A stretch of DNA of 64,000 nucleotides from Nitratireductor sp. GISD-1A_MAKvit (lineage in GTDB: Bacteria > Pseudomonadota > Alphaproteobacteria > Rhizobiales > Rhizobiaceae): contig NZ_CP161920.1 of assembly GCF_040819555.1 (NCBI RefSeq), positions 2,665,001 to 2,729,000 on the forward strand. The letters run 5' to 3'. Shown here piece after piece: positions 15,691 to 24,405 of the stretch. A model generated the notes under the pieces. The model was not told where the DNA came from and made no database searches. It saw nothing but the letters and a program-made list of their open reading frames with translations. A program made the translations under genes and the position numbers. Each line of letters opens with the position of its first letter. The stretch's first letter is position 1.

Positions 15691-16882
15691 GATAAAGGGT
15701 TACACCGAGCAGCACTGCGCCCGCCATCATGGCGATGGTGATATTGCGATCCCTTTGCGCTTGCTGCTTGTATTGCAGCGCCAGGGGCGGAAGTTCCGTC
15801 CGATGGCCCCGGCGGGCGTTCTTCTCGGGGATGCCCTCGGCGATAAAGATTTCGGCATCGCGGACCAGCCCCTCGACCCAGCCCCAGACGCTGATCGAGA
15901 CCTGGCCGACCTTTCCCGTATCCGTATCGAACAGAAAGACCGGGGAATCCTCGCGGGGATGGTAGGCGCGCGGTTCGGCAAGGATGAACCAGGGCGACAT
16001 GCCATAGCGCGCACCGATGAAGATGGCGTCGTCGGGAATGGGCTCGCCACCCTCCGCCTCCCATTCCGCGCGCCTTTCGCGGCCCATGCGGTTCACTTCG
16101 GGCAACTGATCGGCGTAGATCTGGAGCTCGCGGTCGTCCACCAGCCGACCGGCACGGCGACCGATCACGGAAAGCACCTGCCGGTAGCTGCGCGGCAACG
16201 CGCCGGTCGTGAATTCGAGCTGACGGATTTCCTCTTCGCTCACGCCTGTAATGTCCTCGGGCCGGGCGATTCCGTGTTCGATCAGCGTCTGGCGCAGATT
16301 GTCCGCATTGAGCGGGATCGCGGCACGGCGTGCGTTGAGCGTGGGCGCGCCGATCCATTCGGGCCATTGACGCAGGGGCAACGTCCCGGCATCCGGCACC
16401 ATATCGAGTTTGTCCCACAGAAAACCGCTGTCGTCATAATCGGTCCAGGCCTGGCCCATGGAAATCTCGACATGATCGTGCGGCACGCCGAGATCGAGCA
16501 CATAGACGATCCTCAATCCAGCCCCCAACGCGCTCGGCTCGGTCCTGGCCCAAAGAGGCGATTGCAGCCAGAGGCAGAAGGGGTCGTAGGGTCGGATTTC
16601 GATGCCGAAAGCGCGTTGGCAATAGTCTTGCCAATCCTCGCCGGGCAGCGCCCCGATGCCGGCCAGCGGACCATAGGCCAGCGGCGGCATGGCGGCGGGG
16701 GGATGCGCTGCGACGCCCTCGGGCATCGGCTCGAAATCCAGCATATAGGCGCGATCGAACAGCAGCCCGCCAGCGGCATCGATTGTGCCGGCATTGACAA
16801 CCAGATAGCGCGCCAGCGTTAGAAGATTGTCGTACTGCTCAACGGTCTGTTCATGGAAATGATGCTCGTAGCGATCGCTCAC
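15668..16882 (-). CDS. SMI1/KNR4 (SUKH) domain protein with C-terminal anchor
   Basis: About 404 residues from a GTG at 16882 (GGTGGCAGG upstream); a TTG at 16897 overlapping the previous stop is the alternative. Residues about 225-345 look like a SUKH domain: SEEEIRQLEFTTGALPRSY, then FIGARYGMSPWFILAEPRAYH, SPVFLFDTDTGKVGQVSISVWGWV and AEIFIAEG. The C-terminus is a membrane helix (ITIAMMAGAVLLGVTLYLIYRLT). SUKH proteins are best known as toxin-immunity or signalling scaffolds; a membrane-anchored one among envelope genes is unusual. The N-terminal 200 residues are unrecognised. Confidence 0.75.
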   Translation of the reverse strand: MSDRYEHHFHEQTVEQYDNLLTLARYLVVNAGTIDAAGGLLFDRAYMLDFEPMPEGVAAHPPAAMPPLAYGPLAGIGALPGEDWQDYCQRAFGIEIRPYDPFCLWLQSPLWARTEPSALGAGLRIVYVLDLGVPHDHVEISMGQAWTDYDDSGFLWDKLDMVPDAGTLPLRQWPEWIGAPTLNARRAAIPLNADNLRQTLIEHGIARPEDITGVSEEEIRQLEFTTGALPRSYRQVLSVIGRRAGRLVDDRELQIYADQLPEVNRMGRERRAEWEAEGGEPIPDDAIFIGARYGMSPWFILAEPRAYHPREDSPVFLFDTDTGKVGQVSISVWGWVEGLVRDAEIFIAEGIPEKNARRGHRTELPPLALQYKQQAQRDRNITIAMMAGAVLLGVTLYLIYRLTT

Positions 16883-16893
16883 CCTGCCACCGC

Positions 16894-17064
16894 TCAAAAG
16901 CCACCCTCAACGGTTCCGTCGGATGGTGGAGCGTCGCAATCCGGACCGCAATCCCTGATGATGTGGTTCTGGTAAATATCGCAGAACCCCAGCGCTGCGA
17001 ACCCGGCCAGAAGGATGCCGAGCAGAACGAGGGCCGCGATGGTCAGCGTTCTTCGGGAGGTCAT
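16894..17064 (-). CDS. Small single-span membrane protein (56 aa)
   Basis: ATG at 17064 with AAAGGAG upstream. MTSRRTL is followed by one membrane helix (TIAALVLLGILLAGFAALGF) and a short outside tail with three Cys (FCDIYQN; RDCGPDCDAPP). The Cys cluster suggests a periplasmic disulfide. It lies between the TPR gene and the SUKH gene in the 18144-15668 unit. Function unknown. Confidence 0.7.
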   Translation of the reverse strand: MTSRRTLTIAALVLLGILLAGFAALGFCDIYQNHIIRDCGPDCDAPPSDGTVEGGF

Positions 17065-17086
17065 GTACGAAGGCTCCTTTGTTGTG

Positions 17087-17866
17087 TCAGGGCAGGGTGC
17101 CGGACCCGGCCAGCGCCTCGCGAGCTTCCGTGTGCTGAGGATTTTCCTCAAGCACGCGCCGGAAATCGGCGATGGCGCCCGGCATATCGCCGAGCGCCCG
17201 GCGCGAGCGGGCGCGCAGAAGATAGCCTGTCCAATCCGCGCCGAGCGCGATCGCCCGGTCGAGATCGGCGAGCGCCTCTTCGTGTCGGTCCAGCCTTTGC
17301 AGGGCTTCGGCCCGGCCGAGCAGGCTGGTCATGTAATCCGGATCCAGTTCCAGCGCGCGGGAATAGGCGCCGATGGCGCCGGCGAAACTTTCACTCGAAT
17401 ATTGCAATTCCTCGCCATACATATGCGCCGCAATGACCATGCGCTCACGTGTCTGCCGATCGGGGTCGAGCCCGTATTCGAGCGCCATCTCGAAGTGAAA
17501 ATCGGCCATCCTATGATCGCCCTGTTCGAACCAGATGTGCCCCAATTCCGCGTCGCGCGACACGCCGGGCCACAGGCCCGTCACCAGAGCGAGGGCCGCA
17601 TCGTATTCGCCGCGCGCGCGCAGGACGCGCGACGCTTCGACCGCGCCCAACGCCTTTTCCTCCTCGGTACCGGACATGATCGAGCAGATATGGAGCCTGG
17701 CGTCCTCGTCCCGATCGGCCAAGCAATCCTTCAGCGTGAAGGGAAGTTGGGCATGCGCGGGCATGACGATGAAAATGGAAGCAACCAGCAGGGCGCCGGA
17801 CATCATACTCCATGTTTTCGCGCTGGCGGAGGAGGCTGGAGATCCTTGTCCGGTCAGTCGAAACAT
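17087..17866 (-). CDS. Secreted TPR protein, 259 aa
   Basis: ATG at 17866 lies inside the end of the 17854 gene (13-base overlap). The hydrophobic stretch SMMSGALLVASIFIVMPAHAQ acts as signal peptide or anchor. Five or six TPR motifs follow: EASRVLRARGEYDAALALVTG, ELGHIWFEQGDHRMADFHFEMALEYG, GAIGAYSRALELDPDYMTSL, AEALQRLDRHEEALADLDRAIALG and SRRALGDMPGAIADFRRVLEENP. TPR arrays bind partner proteins. It is the second gene under the leftward promoter of palindrome copy 6. Confidence 0.85.
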   Translation of the reverse strand: MFRLTGQGSPASSASAKTWSMMSGALLVASIFIVMPAHAQLPFTLKDCLADRDEDARLHICSIMSGTEEEKALGAVEASRVLRARGEYDAALALVTGLWPGVSRDAELGHIWFEQGDHRMADFHFEMALEYGLDPDRQTRERMVIAAHMYGEELQYSSESFAGAIGAYSRALELDPDYMTSLLGRAEALQRLDRHEEALADLDRAIALGADWTGYLLRARSRRALGDMPGAIADFRRVLEENPQHTEAREALAGSGTLP

Positions 17867-18144
17867 GTCTGGTGCGTGCTCGATGTCTGGTAGCACCTGC
17901 GCGGCTCGTAGGTCTTGACAGAAGATGATGACCCGGACGAGCCGCTGCTTGTCGAGCTTGATGCGGTGCTGCTGCCGCCGACCGACGTTCCGCTACTCCA
18001 GAACTTGTTCCAGGCGGCCTGATTCCGCGCGACTTCGGCATGACGCCGGGCCATCTCCTCGGGATCGTTGAGAACGCTGTTGGCGCAACCGGCAGTGAGA
18101 AGTGTCGCGCCGACAAGCAGCGTTGAAATCAGGATTCGTGTCAT
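17854..18144 (-). CDS. Small lipoprotein with Ser-rich linker
   Basis: 96 residues; GGAGGG four bases ahead of the ATG at 18144. Lipobox LLTAGC (Cys 20). The mature chain has a short helix (NDPEEMARRHAEVARNQAAWNKFW), a low-complexity Ser/Thr/Gly linker of about 25 residues, and a tail with two Cys (EPRRCYQTSSTHQTCFD). It looks like a tethered Cys-loop. First gene of the unit below palindrome copy 6. Confidence 0.8.
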   Translation of the reverse strand: MTRILISTLLVGATLLTAGCANSVLNDPEEMARRHAEVARNQAAWNKFWSSGTSVGGSSTASSSTSSGSSGSSSSVKTYEPRRCYQTSSTHQTCFD

Positions 18145-18197
18145 TGTTCCCTCCATTCTGAATCCTCCGTGATCCTGGGCGAAGGCAGATTCCGGTT

Positions 18198-18219
18198 CAC
18201 CCCCCTGTTCAGGGGGGTG
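18198..18219. promoter_or_regulatory. Type 1 palindromic operator, copy 6 (divergent)
   Basis: Perfect: arms CACCCCCCTG and CAGGGGGGTG around TT. Leftwards CAGGAT (18177-18172) begins 20 bases away and the lipoprotein start is 53 bases away. Rightwards CAGGGT (18239-18244) begins 19 bases away and the 18277 start is 57 bases away. Confidence 0.85.
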
Positions 18220-18276
18220 CGAATGGCGGGAACGGCGCCAGGGTCGACACAAGGAACGTCACAGGAGGAGGCTTGG

Positions 18277-19117
18277 ATGTATCGCCAGATCGTACTCGGC
18301 ATTACGGTTGCCGTTTGCCTGAGTTTTAGCCAGTCGGCGCAGGGCCCGGTCGGCCGAACGCTCGTATGATCAGGGCGCTCGTGCGTATCGCGCCCAGAAT
18401 ATGGAGGAAGCCCGCGATCATTTCCGCCGCGCCTGCGATCTCGGGCATGGCCGGGCCTGCTACAATTACGGGGTCATGTCCTATCAAGGGCTGGCTTTCG
18501 GCGAGCAGGATATGGAACATGCGCGCTGGCTTTATGACCGGGCCTGTCAGTTCGACCATGCAGCCGGCTGTTTCAATCTCGCTCGCATGGCCTTCAATGG
18601 CGAAGGCGGCCAGGTCGATCTTGCTGTTGCCCGAACGGGTTTCGAGGCTTCATGCGACGCGGGACTCGCGAACGGCTGCAACGGCTTTGCCATCATGCTG
18701 GAACAGGGACAGGGCGGACCGGCCGATCGGACGCGTGCTCGCTCACTTTATCAGCAGGCCTGCTCGGCGGGCGAAACGGAAGCGTGCGACAACCTCGCCA
18801 GCTTCGATATCGGGCCGGTAACGGCCGAAACATTGCGCGCTGGACTGGAAGCCTTTGAAGCTGATCGTTTTGGCGAAGCGATGCGGCTCCTGCGCCCACA
18901 TGCGGAAAACGGTGAACCGGCGGCCCAATACGCGCTTGGTTTCATGTACACCTATGGGCAAAGCGTCTCGCGCGATTTTCTGGCGGCCGCCGACTGGCTC
19001 ACACGGTCGGCAGAACAGGGATATGAGCACGCGCAGGACCTGATTGTCCGCATAACACCGAACATCGCCCAGGCCCGCTACCGCCAATACAGTGCTAATA
19101 CTCAATTCGTCTGCTAA
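18277..19117 (+). pseudogene. Secreted Sel1-repeat protein, frameshifted
   Basis: The ATG at 18277 (GGAGGAGG upstream) opens a signal peptide MYRQIVLGITVAVCLSFSQSAQ, but that frame stops at 18369. The Sel1 array continues in the +1 frame to 19117 with no usable start of its own before 18401. Removing one G from the GGG at 18342-18344 joins them (SAQ-ARSAERSYDQGARAYR...). Repeats include ARDHFRRACDLGHGRACYNYG, ARWLYDRACQFDHAAGCFNLA, ARTGFEASCDAGLANGCNGFA and ARSLYQQACSAGETEACDNLA: Cys-rich Sel1 units like those of periplasmic Hcp-type proteins. The break may be a sequence error. Confidence 0.75.
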
Positions 19118-19192
19118 ATTGAAGCTCCGACTCTGCCTTTCGCGCTATTTGAGCTCAGGCCCTCGTTAACTCCAGAAGGAAACTGACCAGCC

Positions 19193-19684
19193 TCACTCCG
19201 CTGATGCGCAAAATGGCGTGGTAAGCTTGAACGCACCCATTTCGGAAACTTCTGCCAGACCATCAGCGATAAGTTCTTCGCCGATAGCGCGGAACTCCTC
19301 ATCGCTGAGCGCAAGGCCGTCGAGGATCTCGTTGATGTTTGAGCGATCGAGAACACAACCGGCTTCCTCGATCACGGCAACCGTGCGATCTTTCGGGGTC
19401 CCGGCATGCGCGTTGAGGGGTGCGGAAGGGCAATTTGGCGAGGTGAGCCGGAACACGCCCATTTCTGAAACATCGGCCAACCCTTCGGCGACGAGTTCCT
19501 CGCCGATAACGCGGAACTCCTCATCGCTGAGTCCGAGACCGTCGAGGACTTCGTTCACGTTCGAGGCATCGAGGACACAACCGGCTTCTTCGATCACAGC
19601 CACCGTGCGGTCCTTCGGGGTCTCGGCATGAGCGGCGAGCGGCGCAAACATGCAGGCTGCGAGCAGGATATGTGAAAGTTTCAT
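19193..19684 (-). CDS. Secreted protein with internal tandem duplication
   Basis: 163 residues; signal peptide MKLSHILLAACMFAPLAAHA. The mature part is two near-identical units of about 65 residues, each beginning TPKDRTVAVIEEAGCVLD and containing NExLDGLxLSDEEFRxIGEEL, GLAxVSEMGxFxLTxPxC. Each unit has one Cys near its start and one at its end and reads as a small helix-strand domain of about 55 residues. The DNA units (about 216 bp) are also still similar, so the duplication is recent. Preceded at 111 bases by the type 2 palindrome at 19796. Confidence 0.8.
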   Translation of the reverse strand: MKLSHILLAACMFAPLAAHAETPKDRTVAVIEEAGCVLDASNVNEVLDGLGLSDEEFRVIGEELVAEGLADVSEMGVFRLTSPNCPSAPLNAHAGTPKDRTVAVIEEAGCVLDRSNINEILDGLALSDEEFRAIGEELIADGLAEVSEMGAFKLTTPFCASAE

Positions 19685-19795
19685 CGTCGGGTTCACCTTC
19701 CCATGCGCTATGGTTGAAAGGTCTCCACTCGCCGTCACGCGACGGCATTCCCCAACCCTCGTGCCGGAGCCTATAGCACTGCGCTACGCACTCCG

Positions 19796-19815
19796 CCCCG
19801 TTCGTTCAAACGGGC
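19796..19815 (-). promoter_or_regulatory. Type 2 palindromic operator, degenerate copy
   Basis: Left arm CCCCGTTC is identical to the copy at 28040; the right arm is AAACGGGC instead of GAACGGGG. On the reverse strand TATAGG (19775-19770) begins 30.5 bases from the palindrome centre, matching the spacing at the other sites. The 19684 gene follows. Confidence 0.6.
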
Positions 19816-19859
19816 TGAAGCCGGCATGAACTGAAAAGCGCTCCCGGCCACCTTCGGTA

Positions 19860-20462
19860 TCATGGGAAGGCTGCGGGTGGGGCGGTGTCGAGGCAGGCCG
19901 TTAGCCGGAAGATACCCCGTGGCATGGGGTCACGTTCGGCTCCCGGATCGTCGGTCAATGCCGGCAAGTGATACCAAAGCGCCGTGTTCAACTCCGGCAT
20001 CAGCAGCCAAGGTGGGGCCGGCTGCCCCTGTTGCGGCTGCGCCAAGGTAAAGCCCAGTTCCGCATCCAACGCATAGAAGCGCAGCAGTGACGGCAGTTCA
20101 TCCACCGGCGCATCCGGCCAGTGGGTACGAAAGGCCTCGATGGTGTTTGCCGGACCGGTTGCACGCGCTTCGGACGCGTAGGGATCGCCGACCGGATTTA
20201 GCGTTATGTTTCCCTGTGACGCGGCGACCTCGAATACAAACCAATAGTCGCGCTGAGGCGTGGTGAGCCGCAGATAGAGGTCCGAGGAAAACCCGGCCCG
20301 CGTCCGTGCCGGGACGAGCGTGATGGCATACTCGTCGCCCTCGGTCGCCAATGTATAGACAGCGCGTTCTGCTGGACAGCCCGCCAATGCGATCTCAGAT
20401 TGGGCCGCCGCTGCCGCGGGGAAAATCAACGCAGCCAACAGAGTGGCGAGATATCGTTTCAC
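19860..20462 (-). CDS. Secreted protein, family A, copy A2
   Basis: 200 residues; signal peptide MKRYLATLLAALIFPAAAAAQ. Paralog of 4762: CPAERAVYTLAT, ITLVPARTRAGFSSDLYLRL, TTPQRDYWFVFEV, NPVGDPYASEA, LDAELGF, PELNTALWYHLPALTDD, RDPMPRGIFRLTACL. Cys 29 and Cys 191 are conserved. Last gene of the long leftward unit that starts at 27984; the 20471 stop is 8 bases upstream of its start. Confidence 0.8.
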   Translation of the reverse strand: MKRYLATLLAALIFPAAAAAQSEIALAGCPAERAVYTLATEGDEYAITLVPARTRAGFSSDLYLRLTTPQRDYWFVFEVAASQGNITLNPVGDPYASEARATGPANTIEAFRTHWPDAPVDELPSLLRFYALDAELGFTLAQPQQGQPAPPWLLMPELNTALWYHLPALTDDPGAERDPMPRGIFRLTACLDTAPPAAFP

Positions 20463-20470
20463 AATGCCTC

Positions 20471-21061
20471 CTATTCGCCGGCCCGGTTCAGCCAGACCAC
20501 ACGCCGCGCGACGACATACTGGCCCTGGGCGGCACCCTCGATCTCAAGGATGGCGTAGATCGTGTCCATATCGACGGGCAGCATGCGCAGCGTCATGTCC
20601 ATGACCGCCCCCGCCATGGCCACATGGCTCTGACCGATGAGACGGGGCAGATCCTCCTGATCGCAGTCTCCGGCCCACGCCAGCACGGCTTCGTCCGGCG
20701 TCAGTGCCGGCTCGGGGATCTCGGGATGGTTGGCCTCGATCACCCAACGGCCTTCGTCGGCAAGGGTGATAGCCATCGGCTCGGTCATCTCCGCATGGTC
20801 GAGCAGCAGATCCTCGCCCAATACCCAGATCGACATGGTCTCTGTTTCGGGGGAAGGCCCCATAGGGATGACCATCCTGCCGGCATGGACGTAGCCGGAC
20901 AGGTGGTCAACGCGCCAGTCACCCACGAAGTGTTCCCGCAGCCCCTGCCACGTTGCCGGCGAGGACGTTCCGCAAAGGCCCGAAATGTCGCTCGCGCGCT
21001 GCGCCAGCGCGGGAACGGCGGCGCAGGACAAAATGGCTGTCAAAACGATGACCGGTCTCAT
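20471..21061 (-). CDS. Secreted hypothetical protein, 196 aa
   Basis: Signal peptide MRPVIVLTAILSCAAVPALAQ. Mature: SDISGLCGTSSPATWQGLREHFVGDWRVDHLSGYVHAG, METEMTMSIWVLG-type strands and a second Cys in WAGDCDQEDLPRLIGQ. The layout (helix WxGLxxxF-xGxW, then strands) suggests a lipocalin-like small barrel, but this is only an impression. It sits between family D and family A members of the 27984 unit. Confidence 0.7.
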   Translation of the reverse strand: MRPVIVLTAILSCAAVPALAQRASDISGLCGTSSPATWQGLREHFVGDWRVDHLSGYVHAGRMVIPMGPSPETETMSIWVLGEDLLLDHAEMTEPMAITLADEGRWVIEANHPEIPEPALTPDEAVLAWAGDCDQEDLPRLIGQSHVAMAGAVMDMTLRMLPVDMDTIYAILEIEGAAQGQYVVARRVVWLNRAGE

Positions 21062-21088
21062 TGGATTTGTCCTCCCTGCCGCAGAACG

Positions 21089-21574
21089 CTAGTGCCCGGT
21101 AGCAGTGATCCGGCCTCCATCCACATCCAGAACCAGCATTTGTCGTTCGCCGGCAGTTCGGCCTGACATCGGGTAGGCCATCAGACCTGCCTCGATCACG
21201 CCGGTGAAGTGAAGTGAACCGTCATTGTCGTGGTCGATGTCGAGCATTGCCTGGCCCCCGGCCTCGCTTGACAGTCCAAGAGCGGGATTTCCGTCTTCGT
21301 CCTCGAGCCGCAGTTCGAGAAGACTTGTGGTCCCATCGGCCACCATCACCATCAACCGAACGGAACCGATGCCCGATGGCACCTCCTGCGGTTCGGCAAG
21401 AATCCGCAGAGAGCCAATGCCTTCGCTCTCGAAATGGAATTCTGACCGCTCGGCGTCGATCCGCCATGAAACAGGTTCCACTTCGAGAAACCCAGTCATA
21501 TCCCCACCCGGCTGATCGGCCAGCACAGGCGCGGACAGGCAGATCGCAATTAGGGAAAACGCCGCGGTCCTCAC
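21089..21574 (-). CDS. Secreted protein, family D, copy D1
   Basis: 161 residues from a GTG at 21574 that overlaps the stop of the 21571 gene (GTGA). Signal peptide RTAAFSLIAICLSAPVLA, then the family mark DQPGGDMTGFL. The remainder alternates strands (VEPVSWRIDAERSEFHFESEG, GSVRLMVMVADG, SLLELRLEDE, GSLHFTGVIEAGL). Members at 21571 and 27505 begin their mature chains with EPGG and a G-x-x-x-G strand. A beta-sandwich or lipocalin-like fold is likely; no ligand is evident. Confidence 0.75.
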   Translation of the reverse strand: MRTAAFSLIAICLSAPVLADQPGGDMTGFLEVEPVSWRIDAERSEFHFESEGIGSLRILAEPQEVPSGIGSVRLMVMVADGTTSLLELRLEDEDGNPALGLSSEAGGQAMLDIDHDNDGSLHFTGVIEAGLMAYPMSGRTAGERQMLVLDVDGGRITATGH

Positions 21575-22065
21575 TGCAACTCACCCAATACGGCTTCAAA
21601 TGTCAGGCTAACGTTGAGAGTGTCGTCAGGGTCAGGATTACGAAGTGCAATCCGGTCCATACTCGTTAGAACACCTTGCACCTGGCCCGCGATCGCCAGC
21701 ACACCGCCTTGGTGCGAGGCGCTCGTAATTGTCAGGGAGAGTTCATCGTCCAGGTCCGCACGGTAGATGCGATACGGATCGGTATCGAGAATTGGGATAT
21801 CGATTTCTGCGGAAAAGAAGTCACCATCAAGATCGCCGATCCACTCTGCGCCGAGGGATAAGTTGCCCAGACCGCGCTCCCTCAGTGCCGGTGCTCGAAA
21901 ATAGATCGAAAAACTGGAAGACGTGAAGTCGGACTGCTCTGTCCAGACCGACAGTTCTATCTCTTCGCCTGCGATCGTCCCTGACGCCGCTCCCCCCGGT
22001 TCTGCAGCCATGACGGGAACGGCAAGGGCGAGTAAGCCAAATGCAGTGATGACTGATCTGAGCAT
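21571..22065 (-). CDS. Secreted protein, family D, copy D2
   Basis: 164 residues; I took the ATG at 22065 (GGAG upstream, signal peptide immediately follows) over the ATG at 22107, which overlaps the VWA gene stop. Signal MLRSVITAFGLLALAVPVMA; mature start AEPGGAASGTIAGEEIELSVWTE; later LSLTITSASHQGGVLAIAGQVQGVL and LNVSLTFEAVLGELQ. Nearly the same plan as D4 at 27505 (EPGGLVTGSFGDQPLELTV ... VALKGTLTGQV ... VTFSFDTRLEELD). Confidence 0.75.
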   Translation of the reverse strand: MLRSVITAFGLLALAVPVMAAEPGGAASGTIAGEEIELSVWTEQSDFTSSSFSIYFRAPALRERGLGNLSLGAEWIGDLDGDFFSAEIDIPILDTDPYRIYRADLDDELSLTITSASHQGGVLAIAGQVQGVLTSMDRIALRNPDPDDTLNVSLTFEAVLGELQ

Positions 22066-22103
22066 GGTCTTGGGTTCTCCGGATTCTTTGATGTGTTCGT
22101 AGT

Positions 22104-24405
22104 TCATTCGCCGAGCGTGATCATCGCGCGTCCGAGAACGCTCTGGCTTTGAAGGTCGAGAAACCGCACTTCGTATTGTCCCGGCTCGTCCGGGAGCTTG
22201 ATTACCGTTTCGGTTTCGTCGCCCACGCGATGGACTGTAATCCAGGTAAAGTCGGGCGCATCAGCTCGTGCCAGCGCCACGCGCCGGTCGGCATCGCCAG
22301 CTTCGATTGTCCACGAAACTGTAACGATATCGCCCGGCCTTGCTGTACCAGGAACCATAAGCCCGGCACCCTCGTCTATCGGCGCATCCGCCGCCAGCAC
22401 CTCGAGCGGTCGCCGGGCCATGACCCGATCGCCGCGGTCCAAATGGTAGCGGATTTCATAGGCACCAGGCTCCGCGGGTGCAGTGAACGTGGCCTGATCT
22501 TCGTCCTGAACACGGCGATAGCCACTTTGCTCGCCGTCCGGTGTGCCGCCGGGAACGATGGCTATGTAGTCGCGCGGATGTATGGCACCGGTCCAGGATA
22601 GCGTGATCTCGGCGCCGGCCCCGCGCCCTGTCCGGTCCGTCAAGTGAAACATCACCATCCATCACCTCGACCGGGGTGCGGGCGAGCACGCGGTCCCCCG
22701 CGTCCAATTGCAGACGCACTTCGTATAGACCGGGCTCGGCAGGCGCTCGAAGCTCGCCTTCGCTCCGACCTTGCATGCGATCGTAATCGGCATAGGTGCC
22801 GTCCGCCGAACCGGCGGGAACAATAGTCACGTAGTCGCGCGCGTGCAGGCCCTCACCCTGCCAGGTGACCGGGAATGCCGACCCGACAACGACCTGGGCT
22901 GGCGCCGAGACAGTAACCTCGGCATCAACAACTTCGACCGGGGTGCGGGCGAGCACGCGGTCACCCGCGTCCAGTTGCAGACGCACTTCGTAGAGGCCGG
23001 GCTCGGCAGGTGCACGAAGCTCGGCTTCGCTCCGACCTTGCATGCGATCGTAATCGGCATAGGTGCCGTCCGCCGAACCGGCGGGAACAATAGTCACGTA
23101 GTCGCGCGCGTGCAGGCCCTCACCCTGCCAGGTGACCGGGAATGCCGACCCGACAACGACCTGGGCTGGCGCCGAGACAGTAACCTCGGCATCAACAACT
23201 TCGACCGGGGTGCGGGCGAGCACGCGGTCACCCGCGTCCAGTTGCAGACGCACTTCGTAGAGGCCGGGCTCGGCAGGTGCACGAAGCTCGCCTTCGGTAC
23301 GGTTCTCTAGCCGGTCATAATCCGCATAGGCTCCGTCTTCGGCGTCGGCGGGGACAATTGTCACATAATCACGTGGAGCCAGACCCTCACCTTCCCAGCT
23401 CACCGTAAACGCGGAGCCAACCAGGGTTTGTGCAGGGCCAAAGACCTGGGCGGTGGGCTGTTGCGACGTGATGGGCGGGAAAATGGCGTGGACATTGCGC
23501 GCGCTGTCCAACGCCAAACTGGCCTCGGTCTGCGAGAAGTCGTCCTGCGCCGTCGAATGCACCGTTACGATATAGTCGCCGAACGGAAGATCCGTGGTGA
23601 AAGGGTTCGCGGTGCCGGTCTGCACCCTGTTGAACGAAGTATCCGATATCTCCCAGATCACCTCGTCGGACAGAAGTGGCAGCTCCAGTGGCGCTACTGG
23701 CCGCTCCCAGACGGTGTCGTCGCCGATCTCCTCGCCTCCGAGATTTGCGGTGAAGGTGAAACTCCCTGAGGCCGGCGCGGCAGTGACCTCGCGCAAGGCT
23801 TGGTTGAGTTCCTGGGCATTGTCGGCAGTCAGGAAGCGGCCGCCGGTTTCCTCGGCGATGCATTGCATCTGCAACAGGGCGTCGGCTTCGCCCCGCACAT
23901 CGAAGCCAATGACATGGGCGGTAAAATCTACGCCCGCTTCTTCCAATGCGCGGGCGGCGGCGCAGGGATCAGGATTGCAGGTCTCGATCCCATCGGAAAC
24001 CAGGATCACCGTCGCCGCCTGTTCGGTGTGGCGCAACGCCTGAGCCGCGGTGACGACGGCATCGGTCATCGGGGTCATGCCCCGCGGGTTCAACCCTTCA
24101 ACGATGCCGGCGATCTCTGCCGCAGTGCCGGGCGCGGGTTCGACCAAGGTTTCGATATCCGCGCATTGCCCGCGCTCGCGATGGCCATAGGTGACGAAAC
24201 CGAGATTCTGATCGGCGGGGAAATCCGACACAATGTCCCCGACGACATCGCGCGCGATGGTGATTTTGTTTATCCCATCGATCTGCCCCCACATCGACCC
24301 CGAGGCGTCCAAAACAAGGATCGTGCTGGGGCGCTCCTGGGCAAGCGCCGCCGGCGCAAGGGCGGATGTCAGGGCGATAAGCCCGGCGGTCACAAGAGAT
24401 CTCAT
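22104..24405 (-). pseudogene. Secreted VWA protein with tandem Ig-like repeats, frameshifted
   Basis: ATG at 24405 overlaps the 24402 stop. Signal peptide MRSLVTAGLIALTSALAPAALA, then a von Willebrand A domain (about 25-215) with intact MIDAS: DASGSMWG at 33-40, and GMTPMTDAVV. A strand-rich domain follows, then repeats of 89 residues with VGSAFPVTWQGEGLHARDY, VTIVPAGSADGTYADYD and PAEPGLYEVRLQLDAGDRVLARTPVEVV. One extra G in the run at 22619-22622 shifts the last repeat and C-terminus (about 175 residues, to 22104) into another frame; removing it restores a continuous protein. Total length is 3n+1. Such proteins bind metal or partner proteins outside the inner membrane. Confidence 0.8.
22664..23464 (-). 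repeat. Tandem 267-bp coding repeats in the VWA gene
   Basis: Units begin at 22664, 22931 and 23198, exactly 267 bases (89 codons) apart. The unit boundaries read ACYTCGACCGGGGTGCGGGC. The first and second units are nearly identical at DNA level; the third is diverged in its distal part, and a more diverged fourth unit occupies about 22397-22663. Such identity implies recent unit duplication or gene conversion. Confidence 0.85.

Noticed and set aside
22771..23310. A rightward 179-codon frame made of two identical halves
   Set aside because: It is the opposite-strand shadow of the 267-bp repeats in the VWA gene, without a ribosome binding site.
22664..23464. CRISPR array
   Set aside because: The repeats are 267 bp, directly adjoining and coding; there are no spacers.
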